Part shown: piece by piece, positions 10,916-22,052 of the stretch | How the letters are laid out: each line of letters opens with the position of its first letter | Numbering within the stretch: the stretch's first letter is position 1 | Source of the DNA: Echinarachnius parma | Lineage: Eukaryota > Echinodermata > Echinoidea > Clypeasteroida > Echinarachniidae | NCBI GenBank assembly: GCA_037951105.1 | Contig: JBAMJV010009369.1 | Span: forward strand, 1 to 64,000 | DNA: 64,000 nucleotides | Reading direction: 5' to 3' | Notes under the pieces: model-generated | Databases searched by the model: none | What the model saw: the letters and a program-made list of their open reading frames with translations, nothing else | Told to the model about the DNA's origin: nothing | Position numbers and translations under genes: made by a program

Positions 10916-11701
10916 TGAATTTAAATATATCATTTATTTCACTTTGACGGGTTTATCACAAAAAGTACATGGCAATTTACAACTAATTTAATTGAAAAAT
11001 TTCCATTTTTATTTTTCAATACGACCCAATAATGCTATATTCATAGCCTGTAAGTTTATGTTGTATGGTTCAGAGCTTACAGCTATTTACTTTCTTTTGA
11101 ATTTGTATTTTTTTGTGTGTAATTCTTACTCAGATCAGTTGTATATATAGGCTAATTCGTGTTTGAACTGTTTTTTAAATTATTTATTTGTATGTTTACC
11201 GGGAACCTTATATACATTAACGCTCTAATTAGTATAATTGAAGAATACATTAATTTACACAAAGTTGATGATATTGAAACTTTTTGAATTCCTCATAATA
11301 TTTTGTATATATACAATATTTAGATTTTGCCATTAGTATGGCAGTTCCTTGCATTTTTATTTATATGCATTTATACGATAATGTGTATATATTCCTTTGA
11401 ATGTGTATCATGTTTGTAATGTGTTATACTCTGAAAATTCAGTTGGAATTCAGCTTTCTCGGCTACAATAATTGAATAAAATTAATTGAAAAAGGATCAT
11501 GCAAATTTGTGTGTGTCCGAAAAATCAAACCGTAAATATTCTCATTGTTTCATCTTCTCAAATCTGACAAAGTAACTGGGATCGATGCATCGATCAAATA
11601 ATGATAGATCCATACCATATTAGGACGAGTAGACATATGGATGGAATACAGATTACAGTAGGAGTAACCCAATCACTATTCTAATTGAGCGCTTATATAT
11701 A
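10916..11701. other. Intergenic, no gene seen
   Basis: AT-rich sequence downstream of the receptor poly(A) signal. No exon, RNA gene or clear repeat structure was seen. Confidence 0.5.
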
Positions 11702-12671
11702 CTCCGCAAAAAAACAAACTGGACACTTGTATAAGTTGAAATATAAAGTGTAGATTATCATACATCAAATTAAAGGGAATTTAGTCCTCTGCAGGCAGGG
11801 TATAAATTAAAGGTGTATTCGTTCATGCATGAAATGCCATGGTCAATTAACAATAGCAAGGTCTGTTTTCAAAAATAGCAAAAACAATGGAGGACCACAC
11901 CATTCGACTGAAATGATCAGGATGATAGTAAGCGTTTCACTTAAAACAAGATGTGCGGGGCAAGTAAATTATGACATTATTTAACTTTATTGTTATGAAC
12001 AAACTCTGAAAATACAAATTTGTCACTAAAACAGGGCCAGGTTATGAGAGCATCATCATACTGGTCTGTATCAGAGGCATGAAGCTTGTCTGTTTGAGTG
12101 TGTCCCCTGCAATTTTACCCATATTTACCTAGAGAAATGTCTGCCCAACTGTTTGACCAATGGTGACATCAGGTTTTGAAGATCTTTGGACTACGGTACA
12201 ATTCTTGAGAAGAATTTATACCATTTTTCATGCTGAAATAAGGGCACAAACTGTGGTTTCGACTAATAAAACCTTTGCCATGGAATTCCCCATTTTGTTA
12301 CTTTTGGATGAAAATAAAACCTATAACGTTCACAATTTGTCTTCATTTATACTTTTTATTGAGATGAAGATAGAAAAGGTCACATTTGTATTGAAAAATT
12401 ATGCCATGTCATGAACAAAGCGTTTTAGATTATGCTTATCAACATTTATATGGTTGAGTGGATGTTCCGTTTTTGCTATTTTTGAAAACAGACCTTGGTG
12501 TGATTAATTGACCGTGACAAGTCATGCATGAATGATTTCATCTTGATCTCATGCTAATATTGAAGAGGGTTGTTTTATCTTTAATTTGATATACAATATC
12601 ATATATTTTTATCGTAAATGAATATGAAATATTTGGTCTTATACAAGTGTCCAGTTTCTTTTTTTGCGGAG
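11702..12671. mobile_element. Non-autonomous TA-flanked DNA transposon with long inverted repeats
   Basis: A 970-bp element flanked by TA. Ends are CTCCGCAAAAAAACAAACTG and its inverse CAGTTTCTTTTTTTGCGGAG. The inverted similarity continues inward for about 200 bp; for example AATAGCAAGGTCTGTTTTC pairs with GAAAACAGACCTTGGTGTG. TA flanks and long arms suggest a Tc1/mariner-type element. No transposase frame remains. Confidence 0.78.
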
Positions 12672-12675
12672 TATA

Positions 12676-13155
12676 CAGGGTGGCCCAAAAAAAACGGAAC
12701 GGGGCACTTCCCAAAATAAAGTAACACATGTATTATGTCCATCGGATAGAGTGTCTTTTCAAATGAACAACGATACCAAGAACAGTCAATTTGGTCGTGT
12801 AGTTTTTGTTTTAGGGCCCTGTGAATGACACCATGTCAGGTTCTCTTTTTTGTCAATTTGTATTGAGCCACTATTGTTAGTGTGCACTCGGCCGTGTGCC
12901 GAGAGAATGGGCCTAATCGCTGAATGGTATTACGGGCAAGGAGTGCGGTTAAACTGGCATTGACTAGGTCGAAATCGACATAAATCGGCACCTGACATGG
13001 TCTCACTCACTGCGTCCTTAAACAAAAACGATCTGACCAAAATTACTGTTCTTGGTATCGTTTTTCATTGGAAAGGACACCCTATCCGATGAACATAAAC
13101 ATTGTGGTATTATATTTTGGGAAGTGCCCCGTTCCGTTTTTTTTGGGCCACCCTG
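12676..13155. mobile_element. Mariner-type MITE
   Basis: A 480-bp element with ends CAGGGTGGCCCAAAAAAAAC / GTTTTTTTTGGGCCACCCTG flanked by TA (12674-12675, 13156-13157). Inverted similarity continues through CGGAACGGGGCACTTCCCAA and GAACAACGATACCAAGAACAG. It has the CAGGGTG(G/T)CCCAAAA termini typical of IS630/Tc1/mariner MITEs. Confidence 0.82.
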
Positions 13156-13689
13156 TATATAGTTTGTAGCTCATGTATATTGTCATGCAGATTTTTGTGT
13201 GTACAACGCATAGTACGCATACGGTTACCATATACTATAGATGCAAATATGCAGTCAATGGTGCAAATATGCAGTCAATGGTGATAGACAGTAAATTGAA
13301 TTGAAAATGGTTTATTGAATATAAAGTACACAGCAGCTTGACAGCTGATCGCGTATAATTTTACAAAGTTCATAAAAATGCATTTATACATGTAAGTACA
13401 ACAAATTAATAGTTTGATATAAAGAGAATAAACTCATATTGCCATTAATTTACTTTATATACAGTCAACCCGGGGCTGTCACTGCACATTTGGCCGTGTC
13501 TACGCATGATCGTTCACAATTTGGAGAAAAAAGGGTCAATTTTCGCATGTCACTCGCAAACATGATTGTCATCAATATTCGCGGAAATTGGAAATTTTTT
13601 ATATTGCCTCAGATACTTCAGATTTATCTAAATCTGACATGTGCTTCTCATGAGGCTGAGGTCTTTTGCCTGAATGTTCATATTTTCAC
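13156..13689. other. Intergenic, no gene seen
   Basis: AT-rich sequence with one short duplication (GCAAATATGCAGTCAATGG twice, 13244-13280). No exon-like structure. Confidence 0.5.
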
Positions 13690-14060
13690 CAGACAAGCAC
13701 CCCCCACCCCTCCCCCCCCCCCAACAACAAAAAAAGGTCCCCCAGCATGATCGTCTCTTTGATGCCTGCAAATGACATGTTTTCAATTGTTTAGTAAAAA
13801 ATAACACGATTTGGCCCGAATAATGAGGCGATTTTTCCGAATTTAACCTGCCACTGCCCGAATGTGACATGATTTTGCCCGAATATGAGACAGTTTTGCC
13901 CGAAAATAACCCCCGAATGTAAAATGATTTTGCCCGAATATGATATGATTTTGCCCGAATCTCAGGTGAGTTTTGCCCGGGCGAATATGGCCGTTTTCAA
14001 AACTCCAGGGGGCTGCAGCCCCTAGCCCCCCCCCCCCCCCCCCCTTGCCTCCTGCGCCTA
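13690..14060 (+). repeat. GCCCGAA-minisatellite-bearing dispersed repeat, copy 2
   Basis: The best copy: at least seven units of an 18-25 bp repeat with the core GATTTTGCCCGAATATGA (13810-13990), then GGCCGTTTTCAAAACTCCAG, GGGGCTGCAGCCCC and a long C run, ending near CCTGCGCCTATATA. Start is approximate at CACCCCCCACCCC. Confidence 0.7.
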
Positions 14061-15846
14061 TATACTACACTACTACAAAGTTGTACCAAATAAAAACATC
14101 CGATATCGATGGATACAGTAAATTTGCACACACACATGAAAACAACAAGAAGTAGTGGGCGGATCCCCGCTGCCGAGCTTAGCCAATCATAGAGATGCAC
14201 GAATGTCATGTGTAGTAAACAGCTGCCGCTTCGTGAAACTTTATGGTGCATCCCCACGAGGCCGAAATTGAAAGAGAGCGCGAGGGCTGGGGGAAAGAGG
14301 AGGGGAGGACTCCAGACTTCGGAAAATGAGGGGGGGAGGGGGTGGGTGTGGGGTACCCGATTCGCCCTCCTATTGGACGAAGCACTAGTGCTTGATTTTC
14401 TTCACAGGCCTGCCAGTTACATACTTTGGAATATTTCCCCTGCTCCTCAATTTTCCAAGGTCTTCGCCCATATCGTTTATATTAGATTCTGTGGAATTTC
14501 CACGTATCGGTACTCAGAAATGTGATTTGAGCGGTACAAAAAGTGCCTTCGGCATAGCGGGAATCGACAGTGCACGGGGTCACGTCCCACGGGAATAGGG
14601 AACTCAAGAGTAGTACAGGGAAAGTGGAGTACGGGGGGAATAAGGGGGTCAATAACTTTTCCTACGTTGTATAAAGAATATTGCCCTTGACATTAATATT
14701 TGTTTTGATGGGAGAGCTATAGCTAATAAACGACGCTGGTAACGCGCGGGGAATATAGCAGCAAGACATGATGTGTGGTATCGGGATGGTGATGGTCGAT
14801 ACATCAATACATGCCATGTTTTACCTCAATATTATAGGATCTTACTATACTCTCTGTGTACCTAAGTCGTATGTATTTTTCAGGCAGGGACTGGCAGCAG
14901 AGCTTCACGCATTTTGGTCGACGTCACTATTCAATTGACGTGGGCACAGCGTGATACAAATTAGGAGGAGGCGGTGTATTTTGTATACATTGGATCTGGA
15001 GTGAGCATGCATCAGTAGAATGGATTGAGAACTTGTAATACTTACACATGTGGCAGTCGCTACCGGGAATACTTTCTCCATAGTGTTACAAGCAAATACG
15101 CCCCTTTTGCATCAATATATTCGGCATCGATTTCTTCCTTTCATAGCATGTTATTGTTGGCATCCAATCCCGTTGGAATGACTGTGCTGTGGCGCGGCAG
15201 TGATTAAGATTTAGATGACACGTACATTAATTAGGCTACATCTAATTAATTCGATACAAGACTATTTCTCCGCGGAGCTTGTAGAGCATAAATTATATAG
15301 TGAAGTACATATTTATATGTTGGCCTAGTCATGTGGAAGAATTGCGGCCAAGGAGAAAATATATGTGGTATTGTGGTGGGATCGAGGCATCTTATTTTAT
15401 TACAGCCCATTTCTAGCAGCACTTTACTAGACAGGTACTAGTAGTATTTTGCCTTCAATCATTCGTTTCTACGTCTATGCGTTGACTGCATGCATCAAGC
15501 TGTCAATTCGAAATAGGGGACGGAACACATACTAGGCTATGTCTTACTATACTGGGATGGAGTAAAGATCGAGGTTCTCCCACCTTAGCTCTGTGGACGA
15601 GGTGAGCTGCTAACACTAGCCTACTTTTGGTCTTGGACTGTATCGTCTGAATCCCTCTGAATTCGGAACAATAATACAACCAAAGACTTCATTGCGACCA
15701 CGGGCATGGTGTGTGTAACTGCAAATGTACAGATAGCCTAGACGGACTCTCTCTAGGATTGGAATGATCATCCAGCATGTTTACCCCTGCAACATGGTCC
15801 CTAGCCTGGCTATGTTACCACATTTGTGAGTATTCTTTTCATATAT
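14061..15846. other. Intergenic; possible non-coding exon near 15790-15833
   Basis: No protein-coding exon recognised. The sequence ending ACCACATTT at 15833 is followed by a consensus donor GTGAGT. Joined to the 19827 acceptor, its reading frames end in stops before the large gene's start, so at best it is a 5' UTR exon of the LTD gene. This is speculative. Confidence 0.25.
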
Positions 15847-17596
15847 GGGTCATTCTTCGATAAGTGTATATTTTCGACCATCGTGAGGTCGTGAAAATCA
15901 AAACTGTTTCTCCACTTTCTTTCTGTGTGTTTAATATATGTTAACATCTGTAGATTAGGGAAATATTGTTTGGCGCGATCTTTAATGGGGCTATGTAATA
16001 TTTTTTTTATTTTTTATTAACATGTACACTGTTAATGCGTCATCTCCGTCACAACATTTTTGCACAACTAGATCGTCGCATTTTATCTGAAGAACATAAT
16101 TCACTTCTTATTCAATCTTTGTTTGGAAAGAAAGGGTGACTGAGAAAAGAAGAAAAAAACATTGGTCAACCATAATCACATTTTTTTCTCTAGAGCCACC
16201 ATTTATACTTGCCTTGCTGAATAAATAGTGAATTTTGCCAAATAGTTTTGCTTTCAATCAGTGTGATGAAATTTTCTCAGGAAATTAGGATGAAGAGAGG
16301 TACATGATTATGAGTAAATAGATCGCTAAAAATACCAATACAAATATTTTTTACCAGAGTTTAATCTTTGTTGAAATTTATGCATTTGAACTCAGCGTGA
16401 CGGAGATGACTGAAGCGTGACGGAAATGACTGAAGCGTGTATTTAACATGTTTAAGAATACATTATAATCACATGTTATATAATAATCTAAAATTCATGC
16501 AAACTAAGCTTTGTCATAGAATATTTGTCAATTTTGAACAACATTGTGTGTCAATTAACCGAGTTGACAATCCAACTAAAACTCATCATCTCAGTCACAA
16601 AAGAGCCGTGACGGAGATGACGCGTGACGGAGATGACTATCAGACACATTTAAAGCGCCGATAGCTAATGGCAATGTATTTAATACAAATGAGCGATAGT
16701 GATGTATGGTTGTTCCGTGGGCACATTCATACAAATGATTAGAAATTCAATCTAACATCTTTATCTAGCTAATATCAATCGTTCGGAGATGATAATCATC
16801 ATCTCCGTCACGAAAAAAACGTGACGGAGATGATGCGTGACGGAGATGACATTCAGACACATTTAAATCGCTGATAGCTTATAGCAATGTATGCAATACA
16901 AATAAGCGACGGTGTTGTATAGTTGTTCCGCGGGCATATTCATACAAATGATTAGAAATTCAATCTAATATCTTTATCTAGCTAATATCAAGCGTTCGGA
17001 GATGACGCTTAATAAAGGTACGGACCTGGTTTTTGACAAAGATCTAAAAAAAACAATGTTACTTACCTATAGACCGGGGAAAAAACGTGTCTCTTCTTTC
17101 TACTACCTAGTCACCCGACATGTTGCCACCACGATCACTCAAATTTAGCATATTTTTGTACCGTAGATGACGGACTCAAAATGCGTGACGGAGATGATGC
17201 AAAACATCGGGACACACAAAACAGATTCCTTTTTTTTTTTTTTTTTTTTAATCGTTGCATGTGTGCGTATTTAATCTTGGTATACGTAGTCAACTCATAA
17301 AATTGAATTTATTAAGGTATATTAGGACAAAAAATATGCATCTTTTTTGAAATGCTATATTATGATATTTTTACATGATGCCATCGTGACATGCGATTTT
17401 GAGGGGGGTGGAACATTAAAAAAAATAATATAAAAAAAAGTATAAGAGTTATCACTTTACTTTTTTTTGTATTAGTTGATTTTTTACTTACTTGTAAGTC
17501 AACACAAAGAGATAACAACAAAAAAGCTTTAATTCTTTTTCTATGCGACACCAAAGTAGCGGGACGCAAAACTATACACTTATCGAAGAATGACCC
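15847..17596. mobile_element. 1.75-kb TIR element with an internal 13-bp motif array
   Basis: Ends GGGTCATTCTTCGATAAGTG / CACTTATCGAAGAATGACCC are perfect inverted repeats, each flanked by ATATAT (15841-15846, 17597-17602), so the target duplication could be TA, TATA or ATATAT. No transposase frame. The interior holds ten copies of GTGACGGAGATGA in both orientations and a 213-bp tandem duplication. Confidence 0.8.
16586..17011. repeat. 213-bp tandem duplication carrying GTGACGGAGATGA motifs
   Basis: Two units, 16586-16798 and 16799-17011. Each starts with an inverted TCATCTC(A/C)GTCAC, then two direct GTGACGGAGATGA copies, then a shared stretch with AGACACATTTAAA, GTTGTTCCG and TATCTAGCTAATATCAA. 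Motif offsets (16586 to 16799, 16608 to 16821, 16624 to 16837) all equal 213. Confidence 0.85.
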
Positions 17597-17712
17597 ATAT
17601 ATCCCTCAGAATTGATTAGTAAATGCTATTTTGGTCAAGATTGTTATAAGTTGTGTTCTAAAAGGCATGCATAATGCTATATTGAACATAGTGAAATGTA
17701 TGATAATCAAAT

Positions 17713-17950
17713 CAATTTACTTTATACTAGCATGTAGGCAGATGTATTATATAATCATGCATGTTTTTATTAAAACAGAAAATAGCATAATATATTTCTT
17801 GAAATTTGATATTAATATTTGATATTTATACTAAAACATGAATATCAAATATTGCAACTATAAAATATTCAAGAACTACTATTATGTATTTTCTGTTATA
17901 AACATGCCTGATTATAATACATATGCCTACATGGTGTAAGTAATTGATTT
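17713..17950. repeat. Imperfect inverted repeat
   Basis: The arm TCAATTTACTTTATACTAGC...AACAGAAAATAGCATAAT (17713-17803) pairs imperfectly with ATTATGTATTTTCTGTT...CCTACATGGTGTAAGTAATTGA (17867-17950). Probably a decayed foldback element. Confidence 0.55.
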
Positions 17951-18794
17951 TTTTTTTTTCATCAAAATTGAGATTTTTATTTTAAAATGATCCATGGGAT
18001 TCTAAGCTTTAAGAAAATACATTGTGGGGTAGGGGGTCTCTATAAAATTGACAAATGAAGGATTTTGTTATCAATGCTGTATATTTTTGGGGCCGAAAGT
18101 GATTATTTTCTTGCTTAGATTGGAGATTTTTTAATTGTACTTTTCATAAATAGTCCAAATAAAATTGTCCCAAATCAAAATTTTTACCATCCAAATTGTG
18201 TTCCTCTTTTTTCAGAGTGAAGCAGCAACATCTAATGTCATGCAGAAAATAAACATGGCAGTTTATATGTGATTAACATGCCCTAAACTTCCATTGAACC
18301 AACTACCGACTATTTATCCCGCTATTTTTCTATTTTTATGATTTATCCATGTCATATTTATCAAACAAATATCAATATATTGTATTCGACCTTTCAAGTT
18401 CATTTGCCGAAAATCAGATTGGTTAGACTAAAATTCTAAAAACTTAAAAAGTATTTACTCAAATTCAATGAAATTTGGAGGAATTATTCCTTGTTTGTAG
18501 ATGAACAGATTAATGATGGCTTTTAGAGGTAACCCTATTGTAAACCAAAATATGTAAATTTCATATCTACATTTCTGATTTTTTGCAAAATTGCCTTTTG
18601 ACTACTATGAAGATAGCTGAATAAATGTAAAAAGCCATCATTAGTTTGTTTGAATAGCATCATAATATCTATCTTTAAAATGTAGAATGTATACGGCCCT
18701 ATACCTCGGAGGAGATACGTTTTGAATGTTGACTTACTAAAAGTTTGAAATTTTATTTTTCTCTATATAATTGCTGTTTAAACTCTTATTTTAA
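17951..18794. other. Intergenic, nothing recognised
   Basis: AT-rich sequence upstream of the TTAA MITE; no gene-like or repeat structure supported. Confidence 0.5.
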
Positions 18795-19330
18795 AGGGGT
18801 AGTTTAGTTTTGGTAAGGCTGAACTTAAGTAGCCAAAACCTGCACAGTAACACTATAAACTAATAGTTATAACTCCACCATGCTCGAAAGGTATACAAAA
18901 TTACAAACGACTAAGTAAAAAGCCTGTTATCATTCAAAAAGAGCCATTGAAACACAAGAGGGCGCTTTTTAAAAAGGCATTGGTTTCAACCATTTTTCAT
19001 ACAAAATTATGCATGTGATGTTTTATTGATATAATGATTAAATAGCGAGATCATCAACAACTATTTAAAAAACGCTTTTGAAAATTTTTGAAAAAGTACA
19101 AGCATTATTTTATTTTTTTCTAAAAATCATCTAATTATTTGGGCCCCAAATAATTATAAGATCAGATATATTTATTGATATTTCAGCCGTTTCTGGGTCG
19201 ATTTTGACCAAATAAAGTTTATTCTGCCATTAAAATTGCATGTTCTCTCAAATTCGACACTCAGTTTTTCATTACCTCACAAAAGAATTGTGATCTGCAG
19301 CGCCCTCTCTACCAAAACTAAACTACCCCT
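18795..19330. mobile_element. TTAA-flanked (piggyBac-type) MITE
   Basis: A 536-bp element with ends AGGGGTAGTTTAGTTTTGGT / ACCAAAACTAAACTACCCCT, flanked by TTAA at 18791-18794 and 19331-19334. Non-coding. A diverged relative lies at 53047-53414. Confidence 0.8.
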
Positions 19331-19843
19331 TTAAGTCTAATTGTCTTTAATTTAGTTTTGTTGGATTCCACATGTTCTAAGCTTTCCAGAAATGTATGGT
19401 TTGTAGGGGGTAGCTTCAATGGTTAGAAAGATATTCCCGATATAGTAAAAGTGTGCATAAACGTCAAATTATACCCCACTGGGCCCCTTAAGTAAGTAGC
19501 TAAATGACAACCCCCTCTAAAAACAAAAATTAAACAAAGTAAATAATCACCTGCTTGATTTAATATCATTTTTCTGGTGAAATCATCTTATTTTTGGACA
19601 GCTAATAAGTGATCATGGTGGTGAACATAGTTTTAATTTTCTTGTCAAGAGAATGGTTAGACGAAAGAACTTATATTCTTCCCCCGCCCCAATTCTACCC
19701 CCCCCCCCCCCCCCCCACCACACACACACCAACTAAAATGTACCCCTTCATAAGTATATTATTTTCAATATTGTTCTTTATTTTTGTCTTCTTCTTTTTT
19801 TCCCCTTCTTTTGTTTCCCTACCCAGAATGTTTGGACGATGAA

Positions 19844-22052
19844 ATGGGAAATGAAGGCATCATCATGAAGTCCCCATTTGAAAATATTCAGCTCCTCCCC
19901 GTGAGCAGGATCATGTTGGTCTTCATTCTAATCTACCTTCTATCTCTGGTTGGCCTAGCATGGTGTCATGTTATCATCAGTGAGGTCAACCTTGGTGCTG
20001 GCGAAGGGGTCAACGACTTTCCGTTTGTTGAACTCTTGAATACAGCCAACGAGAGCTACTCCATCACAAACTTCTCGCTCGTCTTGTTCAACTCATCGGT
20101 GGCCATCAGTTTAATTAGACTACCGAGAGTCATGCTCTCTCCGGGAGGGTATTATGTCATTGGATCACTGCCTCCCCAAGGTTCTCGTGTAAATGGATCA
20201 AGCATTAATGGATCAGCCATTGATCAAGGATGGTCGGGTGATGGATTGAGCGATGTGGACATTGGAGCAGTAGCTTTGTACGACGGAGAGAATGCAAACA
20301 TAGGGGTCGGGATGGAGCCAACTGCTCAATTCCTAGATGATGCCATTATTTTCTCAAAAGTAACCCCAAGCGATGCATCCATGCTTGCACCGGAGTTGGA
20401 TCAAGAGATTGTTGTAGTTCAAGATCAGTTGTACCTGCCAAAGCGTGCCTTATCAATAAATAGGTGTCCAGAACGTGATAGAAACGTGTATGGTTTCGCA
20501 AGCCCAAGTCCAAAGCAGAGAAACTTGTGTGAAAGTGTTGTAGTGCCTTCGCCAGTTGTGATAAATGAAGTGAACGCATTGAACCCAGGTGAAGACACAA
20601 TGGAGTACATAGAACTGTACAACAAAGCAAATATGTCAGTGTCCTTGAATAATTATGTTCTTATTTTGTACAATGGTGCTAGCAATAAAGCTTATCGCGT
20701 CATACCTCTAACAAATGCCTCTATTGAAGCTCTGGGATACTACTTGATTGGTTCTCAAAATGTTGAACCAACGCCTCAGACACTACTCGGGAATAGATTT
20801 GTTTTGAATATCTTGCAGAACGGAATAGCTGCTGTTGCTCTGTACAAAGGAAATGTGAGCGTATCGCAAGGCAGTAACGCAACAGACAGATTGCTCATTG
20901 ATGCGGTTGTGTATGACAAGCGAGGAAGACATGCGCAGGATTTGATAGATATTCTTACTCCAGGAGAAGACACAGTCCATGAGGACCATTCTTACATCGC
21001 GGGACTCGATGAATCCATTGGACGCTGTGAAGGCATTGATCGATTCAACACCTCTCAGTTCAGACTCACTCACCTTACACCCGCCACAGAAAACGACTGC
21101 TCTGTGATTGACCCCTCCCCTACCATTCCTAATTTTCCTCCCATTGATCCAGAGGCCCTGCCTTACATCGTTATAAATGAGTTCAGAGTAACTGACTCAG
21201 AATCGTTCATTGAGCTCTTTGATGGTGGTCTTGGAAGAGTTCCCCTTGATAGTGTGCTTTTAGTCTTCTACAGTGGCAGCAGCCTTTCTGTGTATACAGA
21301 GCCGGTATCTCTGCAAGGTCACTTCACAAACCAGAATGGTTACTTCCTCATCGGCGGCCAAGAGCTTCGACCCCGACCGGACCTTGTCCTTGAAACACTG
21401 CCCGAGGTAGATGGCTGCAATGCGATTGCCCTCCACTTACTAGAGCTTACAACAACTATTGAGGATGGGTCACCAGTCTCAAGGACTAGTCTCATTGATG
21501 TTGTCCTGTATGGAGAGCCTAGGACGCCGCAGGATCAGGACCTCATTGACATACTTGCTCCAGGACAGGTCTACTTGAGAAGCGGCAATGACGACCAGTC
21601 TTGGAGTCGATGTAGGGGATGGGATCGCTTCATGCAGGGGAGTTTTACCTTGGGTCCTGCCACTCCAGACACCTTAAACAGCTGCCCTCTTCCTCCCATC
21701 GTGATCAATGAAGTCAATATAGATCCCAGTAATGATTCCAATCAGTTCATAGAGCTATATGATGGGGGTGCTGGTTCACAAACCCTTGATGGCTTGGTGC
21801 TTGTTCTGTACAGTGGAGAGAGCAGCCAGTCCTATAGAGTTATCGATCTAACTGGGTATTCAACTGATGAAGCAGGATTTCTGGTCCTTGGTCCAGAGAA
21901 TGGAACAAATGTTGATCTTGTGTATGCGACGGATGGGATCTTCTTGAAGGGCGGACCTGATGCCATTGCTCTTCATGTTGGTCCTGCAAAGTACTTCAGA
22001 AGTAGACAGGCTTCTTCTACCAACCTGGTTGATGCAGTGGTGTACGGCACAG
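19844..22052 (+). CDS. LTD receptor exon 1: signal peptide and LTD modules 1-4
   Basis: A 2.2-kb exon (acceptor CCCAG at 19826, so 19827-19843 is 5' UTR or leader). I chose ATG 19844 as the first in-frame ATG; ATG 19865 and ATG 19913 are alternatives, and 19913 gives a classical 18-residue signal MLVFILIYLLSLVGLAWC. Four complete LTD modules follow: IISEVNLG, VVINEVNALNPG, IVINEFRVTDSESFIELF and IVINEVNIDPSNDSNQFIEL. The Cys-pair motifs INRC...RNLC, IGRC...ENDC and WSRC...LNSC close modules 1-3. Several Asn-x-Ser/Thr sequons fit an extracellular location. It ends in phase 1 at G|GTATTA. Confidence 0.88.

Noticed and set aside
15774-15833. Coding 5' exon of the LTD gene
   Set aside because: Both ATG frames meet stops at or just after the join to 19827; only a UTR exon remains possible.
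16040-17197. CRISPR-like array
   Set aside because: The 13-bp motif is irregularly spaced and in both orientations inside a eukaryotic TIR element; no CRISPR repeat-spacer regularity.
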